This document shows positions 8,867 to 16,757 of a DNA stretch of 64,000 nt, in pieces. The first letter of the stretch is position 1; every line of letters begins with the position of its first letter. This DNA comes from Roseibacillus persicicus. Lineage in GTDB: Bacteria; Verrucomicrobiota; Verrucomicrobiia; Verrucomicrobiales; Akkermansiaceae. The DNA is taken from NCBI RefSeq assembly GCF_014651675.1, contig NZ_BMXI01000001.1, forward strand, positions 437,968 to 501,967, read 5' to 3'. The translations under genes and the position numbers were made by a program. Under the pieces are notes generated by a model. The model saw nothing but the letters and a program-made list of their open reading frames with translations, searched no databases and was not told the origin of the DNA.

Positions 8867-8886
8867 GAACTACGGCTAGGTAGTTC
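8867..8886 (+). promoter_or_regulatory. Inverted repeat directly before start codon
   Basis: GAACTAC (8867-8873), loop GGCTAG, GTAGTTC (8880-8886): a perfect 7-bp stem ending five bases before the ATG at 8892. No Shine-Dalgarno sequence is present. It could be a translation-controlling hairpin or an operator. The rest of the 8563-8891 gap shows only the terminator. Confidence 0.5.
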
Positions 8887-8891
8887 GCGGA

Positions 8892-11800
8892 ATGAACAAC
8901 AGAAATCTGATCCTATCCGTCATTTTAATCAGTTGCTCGAACTTGATGGGACAGGTTCTGGGAACGGACTCATTCGGTTACGAAATGTCGAGAATGGGTA
9001 GCGCCACTTGGGTTGACATCACGGAGTTTGGCGAAGAGGTCATTAGTTCGGGTAACGAGACGTCATCGAACGCGGCACCACCCGAGGGAATTGGGGAGCC
9101 GGTAACGCTGGAGCATCCTTTCTTTTTCTACGGAGAAACGGTTCGGGAAATGGTCCCTACGGTGAACGGTTATCTCTCCACCAACCTCTCGGAATCCGGC
9201 AGTGATGATACTCCCGACTGCACGCTTCCTACCCCTGTGAGTTCGGCTGGAAGTCGCATCTACGTCGCTCATCGCGATTGGATTCTCAATCCCGCGCCGA
9301 ATGCTCGTGTGCTCTACCAATATTTCCCGGAAAGCCCCCACCCCCATGCCGAGTGCGGGGTCAATGTGTTTTCATGGGAAGGAGCGATACCTGCCCAAGG
9401 CTCAATCTCGCAAAGTTTTCAGGCTCTTCTTTTCAACAATGGTGATTTGATCCTCACTATCGCTCCCTTCGCCACAGGGTTCGGCAGTAGCGAGATGCTG
9501 GGCATCCAGAACGATGACGGAACAGTAGGAATCGGTCTGAACTGCAATTCGCCACTCACTGAAACCGGAAGGCAGAGTTTTCTCTTTCAAGCCCCAACCC
9601 ATTTTTCCAACAACACCGAAAGCGCACTCCTCAGTGCCATCGCAGGCGCGGTCGCCGGAGAGCGTATCGAGCTGAAGACTGCCCAAATCGACCTCAGCAG
9701 CCCGCTCCACATCACCAAGCCTCTGACCATCGCAGGCACCCCCACGGATAACATCGATCCCGTGCTGAGACGGGGGCTCATGCTCGACGGGCAGAAAGTT
9801 GTCATCGACGGGGTTCACGTCAACTTCATCGACTTTCGCAGTTCGGACTCTCCCGATTCTGCGATTGAGCTCATTAACGGCGGTTCGGCTTCCTTCTATG
9901 GAAGCACACTCTTGAACGCGGAGGAATCACTCATTAGCGCTGGAAACAATAGTGATATCTGGCTGAGCAATTGCTCCTTGGAAAGTGTTCGGTTCGGCAG
10001 TAGCCATCTCATCGAAATGCTCGGGGCAGACTCGTTAATGATTGACCGCAGTGTCCTCTCGGACAGCCGGGGAGCAGCGGTTTCCATGGTGGGCTCAAGC
10101 TCGGGTACCACTTTGCAGGTTCGCTCCTCCAGTATCTTCCGAAATCGCGGGCCCGCCTTTAAACTCGCTGGGGTTGAGGCCCGCATTACCAATTCCACCA
10201 TCTCTTCCAATGTCGCTCGCGGCATCGAAGTGGTCGACAGCCAACTGGATTTGCATCACTGCACGATTGCCGATCACGGCAGCACCGCACTCTTGGTGGA
10301 AGAAAGCGCGGTCACTCTATCCCACAACATCTTCGCCAGAAACCAAGGAACAGACTCCGATGCGAATTTGATTGTCGATCAGGATAGCAGCTATACTTCG
10401 GAAGGCGCCAACTTGATCGACTCTCCCTTTGCGGGCCCGAATCAGGCCAGTGACCTCATCAACACTGCTGCCCGCATCAGTCCCCTCGGTGCCTATGGTT
10501 CACCCAACGTGGGCGCTCGCCGCTCCGATCTGCGCATGCCTCTCCTCTGTCATATGCCCTTCTACGATAGTCCGGCCATTGGCGGCGGAATCGATACCGA
10601 CGCTCTAAAGACAAAAAAGGATCAACGGGGAAAAGCGCGAACCTTCAGCGCGACCGGTAGCGCCACTGAAGGAGTCGATATCGGATCAGTAGAAGCCTCG
10701 CGAATTGTCTACGTCACTACTGCAGCTGACCAGCTCGATACCCCTCCGGGCGCTCAGGTTTCGCTGCGAGAGGCTTTGTTGGAAGGAGATCATATCGTGA
10801 TTGACCCGACTCTTTCCGGCTCGACTCTCACCCTTTCTAACAACGCCGCTACTCTCCCAACCAATAACTTGTCCTTCATTGATGGATCCGGCCTCAGCAA
10901 TCCCTTTACGGTATCTGGCGGTGGAACGCGAACGCAGCCCCTCTTTTCCAGTGACCTTCACGCTCACAATCTCACATTCCGTGATTCAAAAGGATCGGTG
11001 CTCAGGGGAAGGTTCGTCAGTCTTTCCAACTGCTTGGTCAAAGGAATTTCCTATCAGGACACGAACACCGTCGTAGGCTCGGGGACCTCGGGCTTCATCA
11101 GATACCGCGAACGAGACGGCGGTGCCTTTTACGTCGAAAATTTTGGCATCTTCACTGATTGTGTCTTCGAGGACAATCGAGTGATCGCTCCCTTGGTCGA
11201 GCGCGCCAATGAAGGTTTCGCCGCCCGAGGTGGTGCCATTTGTGCCGCCTATGCTTCCGAACCCGTTGCCTTCCTCGGCATCAAGGTCCCCCGGGGCCTG
11301 TACCTGCTGGGCTGCCGCTTCGAAGGGAATCAGAACCAACTCAGCGCGGAAGAAGCAACCCCGACCCAAGGTGCCGGGGCGGTAGAATCCCTGGCAATGA
11401 AGACCATCGTAGAGGATTGCGTTTTTACTGGAAACGCCGGAACGACAGGCGCGCTTTCCGTCAGTGCTGGCGATCTCCTTGAGGCCGCACTGGGAGGAGG
11501 CGCCGTCCTCAATGTGAAGGGCGATCGATTCGCCGAAGTTTCCCGTTCCAGTTTTGATAAAAATCAGGTTGGTAGCACGGGCGGAGCTTCTGTCACCGCA
11601 GGAGCACTCCTTCTCGGAGCAAGCTCTAACAATGCCGCGGTCATCGAATCTTGCTATCTTGGCAGCAATGAGTGCAACACGGAAGCGACTGCAGACAATG
11701 GATACACGGCGGGAGCAGCGTTTGTCGCAGGCAACGTGGTCGTGAATCATTGCACCTTCCAAGACAATGAAGCTGTCGATACCGGCACCCGCCCCCAAGT

Positions 11801-13487
11801 GGTTTCCTCTGGAGCGCTAGTGACCAACGGACCAGTCCAAATGCTCAATAGCCTCTTGACCAGAAATGTGGTGTCAACCGAGGGAAACCAGGAGATCAAC
11901 CTCTCTCTGAATGTTGTAAACACCGAGTTCATTTCGCTCGGGAACAATCTGAGCATCGCTCCCAGTGTCTACCTCGACCACCCTTCCGACCTGACCGGCC
12001 TCTCGGCGGAACTAGCCCCTTCCTATCGCGATAGCTCGGGAAAAATCGTTACCGTCCCCTTTTCCAACAGCCCAATTCTCGACGCCGCCAACTCGATGGC
12101 CAGACCTCCTCTCGACTTGCATGGCGGGCTCCGATTGCAAGACCTCCAACCTGATATCGGCGCGACTGAGTCAATCTTTTCCGTCACCGTGACCACCTTG
12201 CAAGACGAGATTTCCAACAACGGAACAACGTCCTTGCGAGAAGCTCTCGCCCTCGTTCACGACCAAGGTCGGATTCGCTTTGATCCTGCTCTCAATTCTC
12301 CTTCCAGCGAGCCGATCATTCTTCTCGAGGACTCCTATGGTCCCCTCGTCATCGACAAGAGTCTCTACCTCGACGGTCTCACCTTCGACACCGCTCCGAT
12401 CATAGTCAGCGGTCCCAAAGAGGGCGTCTTCGAAATCATTGGGAGCAACACAGTCGCCAACCTCACTGGCATTCACATCAGTGGGACCGATTCGTTGTCC
12501 GATGTATCGCCCATCACCTTGACCGACGGGGCTCACCTCAGTCTCTCACGGAGCCTTGTTGCGGGCTTTTTACTCCAAAAAACCCCAGCCTTGTCAGTCG
12601 CGGATTCCTCCTTGACCCTCGAGAACGTCACCATCACTGAGGTCTTCTCCACTCAGACGAGTTCGGTCATCGAAGCGGATAACTCTCTGGTCGAATTGAG
12701 TTTCGTGTCCATCGCTCACAACACCTGCGAAGATGGTGGAACCATCTATCTGGACGACTCTCTCCTCACAAGCTCCACCAGTGTGTTGAGCCAGAACCTG
12801 TTCACCACCGGAAGCGATATCGTTGGGCCTTCCGCCAATCAGCTGGAGATCAAAAACTCCACCGGCTTCGAAAGCGAATTCAATCAGAATCTCGACACCC
12901 TCCGCTTCACGGGGGGACATCTGCCCGTGCTGCCTCCTCTGCCGGGAAGTCAAATCGTCAATGCGGTTGCCGGCCTTTCCACTGCGGAATTGCCCGTTAC
13001 TGATTCTCGAGGCTTAGCGCGTCGCTATGGTGCCGGAGTCGACTTGGGCGCCTTCGAACTCGGCTCCTTTCTCCCGGGACGGATTCCTCCTTTTGACCAA
13101 GACAACGACTCGATGGACGACTTCTGGGAAGACTTCTATCGGCTCGACCCGACAGAACCTACAGACGCGGGCGAAAACCCGGATATGGACGCCTTCACCA
13201 ACGTGCAGGAGTATCGCTTCGAGACGAACCCATTCGGTTTCGACCAAGGGGATGGCAGTGTTTTTCTCAGCATCTTGAGTCGGGACGACAATCAGCTCAT
13301 CGTGCTCGTTGAAACCTCGGGAGCGAGACCCTTCCAACTTTTTCAATCCCTTAGTCTTGCTTCCGAAGACTGGGTTCTCCTCCTGGATGGAAGTACTGGA
13401 GTCGATGGGCGAGCTAACGTCACCCTCGGAAACACCCAGCTTCTTTCAACCGAAACACTTTTCCTTCGGGCCGAAATCGCGAACTAA
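8892..13487 (+). CDS. Very large secreted right-handed beta-helix surface protein
   Basis: A 1,531-residue exported protein. The N-terminus MNNRNLILSVILISCSNLMGQ is a signal peptide; LISC fits a lipobox, so it may be a lipoprotein. Residues 60-240 form a globular domain with WEGAIPAQGSISQSFQALLFNNGDLILTIAPF, reminiscent of nidogen-like domains. Residues 250-1390 are parallel beta-helix repeats with many Asn/Ser ladders. Two LREAL motifs (near 622 and 1113) and DIGATE/DLGAFE endings mark choice-of-anchor-Q-like units, three in total. The tail (from about 1402) has an acidic, calcium-binding-like DQDNDSMDDFW stretch and a beta module ending TLFLRAEIAN. Probable adhesin or polysaccharide-binding/lyase-like protein; no catalytic site identified. 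Confidence 0.85.
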   Translation: MNNRNLILSVILISCSNLMGQVLGTDSFGYEMSRMGSATWVDITEFGEEVISSGNETSSNAAPPEGIGEPVTLEHPFFFYGETVREMVPTVNGYLSTNLSESGSDDTPDCTLPTPVSSAGSRIYVAHRDWILNPAPNARVLYQYFPESPHPHAECGVNVFSWEGAIPAQGSISQSFQALLFNNGDLILTIAPFATGFGSSEMLGIQNDDGTVGIGLNCNSPLTETGRQSFLFQAPTHFSNNTESALLSAIAGAVAGERIELKTAQIDLSSPLHITKPLTIAGTPTDNIDPVLRRGLMLDGQKVVIDGVHVNFIDFRSSDSPDSAIELINGGSASFYGSTLLNAEESLISAGNNSDIWLSNCSLESVRFGSSHLIEMLGADSLMIDRSVLSDSRGAAVSMVGSSSGTTLQVRSSSIFRNRGPAFKLAGVEARITNSTISSNVARGIEVVDSQLDLHHCTIADHGSTALLVEESAVTLSHNIFARNQGTDSDANLIVDQDSSYTSEGANLIDSPFAGPNQASDLINTAARISPLGAYGSPNVGARRSDLRMPLLCHMPFYDSPAIGGGIDTDALKTKKDQRGKARTFSATGSATEGVDIGSVEASRIVYVTTAADQLDTPPGAQVSLREALLEGDHIVIDPTLSGSTLTLSNNAATLPTNNLSFIDGSGLSNPFTVSGGGTRTQPLFSSDLHAHNLTFRDSKGSVLRGRFVSLSNCLVKGISYQDTNTVVGSGTSGFIRYRERDGGAFYVENFGIFTDCVFEDNRVIAPLVERANEGFAARGGAICAAYASEPVAFLGIKVPRGLYLLGCRFEGNQNQLSAEEATPTQGAGAVESLAMKTIVEDCVFTGNAGTTGALSVSAGDLLEAALGGGAVLNVKGDRFAEVSRSSFDKNQVGSTGGASVTAGALLLGASSNNAAVIESCYLGSNECNTEATADNGYTAGAAFVAGNVVVNHCTFQDNEAVDTGTRPQVVSSGALVTNGPVQMLNSLLTRNVVSTEGNQEINLSLNVVNTEFISLGNNLSIAPSVYLDHPSDLTGLSAELAPSYRDSSGKIVTVPFSNSPILDAANSMARPPLDLHGGLRLQDLQPDIGATESIFSVTVTTLQDEISNNGTTSLREALALVHDQGRIRFDPALNSPSSEPIILLEDSYGPLVIDKSLYLDGLTFDTAPIIVSGPKEGVFEIIGSNTVANLTGIHISGTDSLSDVSPITLTDGAHLSLSRSLVAGFLLQKTPALSVADSSLTLENVTITEVFSTQTSSVIEADNSLVELSFVSIAHNTCEDGGTIYLDDSLLTSSTSVLSQNLFTTGSDIVGPSANQLEIKNSTGFESEFNQNLDTLRFTGGHLPVLPPLPGSQIVNAVAGLSTAELPVTDSRGLARRYGAGVDLGAFELGSFLPGRIPPFDQDNDSMDDFWEDFYRLDPTEPTDAGENPDMDAFTNVQEYRFETNPFGFDQGDGSVFLSILSRDDNQLIVLVETSGARPFQLFQSLSLASEDWVLLLDGSTGVDGRANVTLGNTQLLSTETLFLRAEIAN

Positions 13488-13550
13488 AACGCGGGGTGTC
13501 CCTTTCTTTTCCATGCGAATGAGGATGCCCTGGGGAATCTCCTTAGAATC

Positions 13551-13571
13551 ACCTCCGACTTGATCGGAGGT
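13551..13571. terminator. Hairpin between converging genes
   Basis: ACCTCCGA, loop CTTGA, TCGGAGGT: a perfect 8-bp stem in the gap between the converging genes ending at 13487 and 13619. There is no long T-run, so a bidirectional terminator is likely but not certain. Confidence 0.5.
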
Positions 13572-13618
13572 CGCCAGAGAGATCATCAAATACCAGGCTG
13601 GAGATACTCTCATCCCAC

Positions 13619-14632
13619 CTACGCACCGAGGCGATAGGAACGCGGGGTCTTGCCTGCCCAGCGCTTGAAGGCACGGTTGAAGGCGCTTTGCTCGGAGAAT
13701 CCTGTTAGAAACGCAATCTCAGTGAGAGCGTAGTCGGTCTCCTCAAGCAGGCGTTCGGCAAGCTCGCGACGAGAATCATCGACTAGGATTTTGAAGGAAA
13801 GATCCTGTTCGGAAAGACGCCGCTGCAGGGTTCTCCCGCTCATCCCCAGACGTCGGGCAATCTCGGTAACGGTTGGAACACCCTCGCTCAGCGCTTGCGA
13901 AATCTGAATCCGCACCCGCTTGCTCAACCCGCTATCGTCCGAGAGTTCGCGAAGCTCCTGCTCCATGTGGGTATCGAAGAATTTCGAGAGCGCGGGATCG
14001 CCGAGCCGATTGGACTTTCCAAGAGCTGACTCGGACACAAGTAGAGCGTCACGATCAGCTCCGAAGTGAACAGGACAGCCGAAATACTTCTCATGAGCTG
14101 CGGTGCTACCTGGTGATTGATGTTTAAAGTAGACCGCCTCGGGAGCGAAACTGTGGGGGCACACCTCGCGGCTCAGTTTGACAATTTCGGCCATTGTTTG
14201 CTCATTGGATAACCGGAGTCCAAGACTTCGACTCCCCTCCCAGTGCATCATGAGGTAGGTCTTCGCCCCATCGGGAACGACTTCGAAAATGGCGACACTA
14301 CTGAGTACGCGGGCGTATCGTTCGGCTCGCTGATAGGAGCCTCGCAGGTTGATAGCTGACTTCCAGGCCAACCCGAAAGCACCGTAGTCGTCACAACAGA
14401 CCGACCCGCCAGCCTTCAAGGGAAGCGTCATCCCCAGGTCGCTTTCGCGGGCGATCCGCTCACAGAGCTCGTAGTAGACCAGGTCTCGGATCATGCACTT
14501 CGGGTCGACCGGAGAATTGGGATCAAGCCCCACGCTCTCGAGCCAGTCACGACGTTGCGAGTGATTGGCTGCCTCGCCCTCCAGAGCGACATCCACGAGC
14601 TTGTGCACGAACAGTGTCGAGATCTGTTCCAT
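13619..14632 (-). CDS. AraC-family transcriptional regulator (arabinose-binding-like N-terminus)
   Basis: A 337-residue cytoplasmic regulator. Residues 1-205 match the AraC-type 'arabinose-binding' domain of OruR/ArgR-like regulators (DLGMTLPLKAGGSVCCDDYGAFGLAWKSAINL). Residues 235-337 carry two helix-turn-helix units: VTEIARRLGMSGRTLQRRLSEQ and LTEIAFLTGFSEQSAFNRAFKRWAGKTPRSYR, the AraC signature. It is divergent from the NmrA-like gene at 14803 over 170 bp, which suggests that it controls that operon. The effector is not known. Confidence 0.9.
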   Translation of the reverse strand: MEQISTLFVHKLVDVALEGEAANHSQRRDWLESVGLDPNSPVDPKCMIRDLVYYELCERIARESDLGMTLPLKAGGSVCCDDYGAFGLAWKSAINLRGSYQRAERYARVLSSVAIFEVVPDGAKTYLMMHWEGSRSLGLRLSNEQTMAEIVKLSREVCPHSFAPEAVYFKHQSPGSTAAHEKYFGCPVHFGADRDALLVSESALGKSNRLGDPALSKFFDTHMEQELRELSDDSGLSKRVRIQISQALSEGVPTVTEIARRLGMSGRTLQRRLSEQDLSFKILVDDSRRELAERLLEETDYALTEIAFLTGFSEQSAFNRAFKRWAGKTPRSYRLGA

Positions 14633-14763
14633 TGCTTCAGGAAAGACCGATTTCGTGGGAGTTTCAATCCTTCATTGCCCTTCTGTGCCTCTGGCGTGCG
14701 AAGTCAATTCTTTGGCACCGCCCGGCAAGATTCTGAGACTGGAACACGCCATTGTGATGCCGT

Positions 14764-14775
14764 TCCTCATGAGGA
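14764..14775. promoter_or_regulatory. Palindrome in AraC/NmrA divergent promoter
   Basis: TCCTCATGAGGA is a perfect 12-bp palindrome 27 bp before the NmrA-like start. The GAGGAGG in it is too far away to serve as a ribosome binding site for 14803. Operator candidate. Confidence 0.4.
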
Positions 14776-14802
14776 GGACGAAACACATATCTAACTAATC
14801 AG

Positions 14803-15660
14803 ATGAAATCAGAAGAATCACACCAAGCCAATCAGAGTGACCTCACTCTCGTCATCGGAGCGACTGGCAAAACCGGAAGCCGGGTCGCGTCCCGATTGAC
14901 CGCACTCGGCAGAACCATTCGCAAAGGCTCACGCAGTACCACTCCTGCGTTCGATTGGAACAGGGAGGCCAGTTGGGACGCCTGCCTGGATGGCGTCACC
15001 TCCATCTACATCAACTACGCCGGAGACCTCGCGATCGACGGGTCGACCGACACCATCCGCACCTTCGTGAACAAGGCCAAGAGTCACGGCGTGCGCCATC
15101 TCGTGCTGCTGTCCGGTCGCGGCGAAGAGGAGGCACAAGCCTGCGAGAGAATCGTCCAAGAGAGCGGGATCGATTGGACGATCGTTCGCGCGAGCTGGTT
15201 CAACCAGAACTTTTCCGAAGGTGCCTTCATCACGATGGTGCAAGCCGGGAAGATCACACTGCCTGCCGGAGATATTGCGGAACCCTTTGTCGATGTGGAC
15301 GACATTGCCGACGTCGTGGTGGCAGCCCTCACGCAACCCGGGCATGCCGGACAAGTCTATGAAGTAACGGGGCCGCGCCTGCTCACCTTTGCCGACGTCG
15401 CAGCCGAACTCTCCCGAGCCACTGGCCAACCGGTCGAATATGAAGAGGTTTCCCACGATGAGTTTCTCAAGTCGGTGGAGAATTCAGGCGCGCCGAAAGA
15501 GGTTGTGTGGATCATGGACTACTTGTTCTCCACCGTACTCGACGGCCGAAACGCTCATCTCTGCGATGGAATCGAGCGTGCCCTGGGGCGGCCGCCAAAA
15601 GACTTTGCTCAATACGCCCGCGAAGTCGCCACAACCGCAACTTGGAGGAAGTCCGCATGA
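14803..15660 (+). CDS. NmrA-like NAD(P)-binding atypical SDR protein
   Basis: A 285-residue cytoplasmic protein with the dinucleotide motif VIGATGKTGSRVASRL near residue 17 and the NmrA-type pattern HLVLLSGRGEEEAQACERIVQESGIDWTIVRASWFNQNF (residues 97-140), then DVDDIADVVVAAL. It is closest to NAD(P)H:quinone-oxidoreductase/NmrA-type sensors, which bind NAD(P)H and act as redox enzymes or sensors. The stop overlaps the next start (ATGA at 15657), so translation is coupled. It is first in an operon with two small membrane proteins and divergent from an AraC regulator. Confidence 0.88.
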   Translation: MKSEESHQANQSDLTLVIGATGKTGSRVASRLTALGRTIRKGSRSTTPAFDWNREASWDACLDGVTSIYINYAGDLAIDGSTDTIRTFVNKAKSHGVRHLVLLSGRGEEEAQACERIVQESGIDWTIVRASWFNQNFSEGAFITMVQAGKITLPAGDIAEPFVDVDDIADVVVAALTQPGHAGQVYEVTGPRLLTFADVAAELSRATGQPVEYEEVSHDEFLKSVENSGAPKEVVWIMDYLFSTVLDGRNAHLCDGIERALGRPPKDFAQYAREVATTATWRKSA

Positions 15661-16109
15661 AGACAAAATCTGTCGCCATCTTCACCTTCGCTTCCGGACT
15701 CATCCTGCTCGGGATTGGAAGCGCAATCCTGCTCACGCCCGAGGGGTTCCACGCCAGCAACGGCATCGCCCTTCAGAAGAACGCCAGCCTGATGTCGGAA
15801 ATACGCGCCCCTGGTGGGCTGCTCTTCGCCTGCGGGCTCCTGATCACAATCGGCTCGTTCCGCGACAGGCTCCGATCTCAATCGGTAAAGTTGGCGACTC
15901 TCGTCTATGGCACGTTCGGACTTGCGAGACTGCTCAGCATGATTCTCGACGGCATGCCATCGCAGGGAGTCATCGGGGCGACAGTCATCGAACTGACCGT
16001 CGCAGCCCTGGGCCTCGTGATCCTGGCTCGAAAATCCAATCCTCTAACAGGTCCAACGCCAATCGCAACCACGGCACGACGCAATCCCAAACAACTTCCC
16101 AACATCTAA
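15657..16109 (+). CDS. DUF4345-family integral membrane protein
   Basis: A 150-residue protein with four hydrophobic segments (about 5-28, 48-68, 78-98, 104-128). The order LLGIGSAILLTPEGF, then RAPGGLLFACGLLI, then YGTFGLARLLSMILDG fits DUF4345. The ATG at 15657 has GGAGGA nine bases upstream and overlaps the preceding stop, so the longer upstream open frame is not used. Function unknown; the context suggests a membrane partner for the NmrA-like oxidoreductase. The C-terminal 20 residues are hydrophilic. Confidence 0.85.
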   Translation: MKTKSVAIFTFASGLILLGIGSAILLTPEGFHASNGIALQKNASLMSEIRAPGGLLFACGLLITIGSFRDRLRSQSVKLATLVYGTFGLARLLSMILDGMPSQGVIGATVIELTVAALGLVILARKSNPLTGPTPIATTARRNPKQLPNI

Positions 16110-16123
16110 CCTTCCCCTAATTC

Positions 16124-16618
16124 ATGACCACATTCTCTGTTCTTCTCACCATCGCCACCCTCGGCTGCTCTCTCGTTGCCGGCATCACACTCATCTTCGC
16201 AATCGTCATCATGCCAGGGCTTCAAACATTGGGTGATCGCCAATTCCTTGAGGCCTTCAAAGCCATCGACCGGGTCATTCAACATAACCAACCGCTCTTC
16301 ATAATCGTATGGCTTGGGTCCGGCTTGGCACTCATCGCCACGACCGTGCTGGGTTTCCAATTACTAGAGGGAATCGAGCTCGTATACCTGATCGCGGCGC
16401 TCCTCATCTACATCCCGGGCGTGCAAATCACTACCGCTGTAGTCAACGTTCCGCTCAACAACCGCATTCAAGAACAGGAGTTCGAGCAGCTTGACGACGA
16501 TGAAATTCACCAAGCCGCGACAGACTTCGGTCCTCGCTGGATATTCTGGAACAACATCCGCACCTGGCTAGCCATGCTCACCTCGCTGCTTCTCTTGGTC
16601 ATCCTTCTCAGGCTCTAA
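16124..16618 (+). CDS. DUF1772-family integral membrane protein
   Basis: A 164-residue protein with four transmembrane segments and the DUF1772 features: an N-terminal helix with GCSLVAGITLIFAIVIMPGL, a central pair of helices, and the VNVPLNNRIQ motif before the last helix. DUF1772 proteins are related to fungal anthrone oxygenases, but bacterial members have no proven reaction. It begins 14 bp after the DUF4345 stop and belongs to the same operon. It converges with the FG-GAP gene at 16758. Confidence 0.88.
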   Translation: MTTFSVLLTIATLGCSLVAGITLIFAIVIMPGLQTLGDRQFLEAFKAIDRVIQHNQPLFIIVWLGSGLALIATTVLGFQLLEGIELVYLIAALLIYIPGVQITTAVVNVPLNNRIQEQEFEQLDDDEIHQAATDFGPRWIFWNNIRTWLAMLTSLLLLVILLRL

Positions 16619-16757
16619 GGCCAGAACAGTCTCCGGCTACAATGAACAGAGAAGACCATGAAACAATCTTTGCCACCGCTTGGAATCGCGTTGAGACCTG
16701 ATCTTCGCCTCACTAAAGGTTGGTAGCTCGTCGAGCCTCCCCCTATCCGAACGCGCC

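Noticed and set aside
10986-11798. 270-codon minus-strand frame inside the beta-helix gene
   Set aside because: Shadow of the repetitive coding sequence; cysteine/arginine-rich composition unlike the genome's proteins.
14708-14730. Sigma-54 site TGGCACCG in the AraC/NmrA gap
   Set aside because: The -12 TTGC element is absent at the required spacing.
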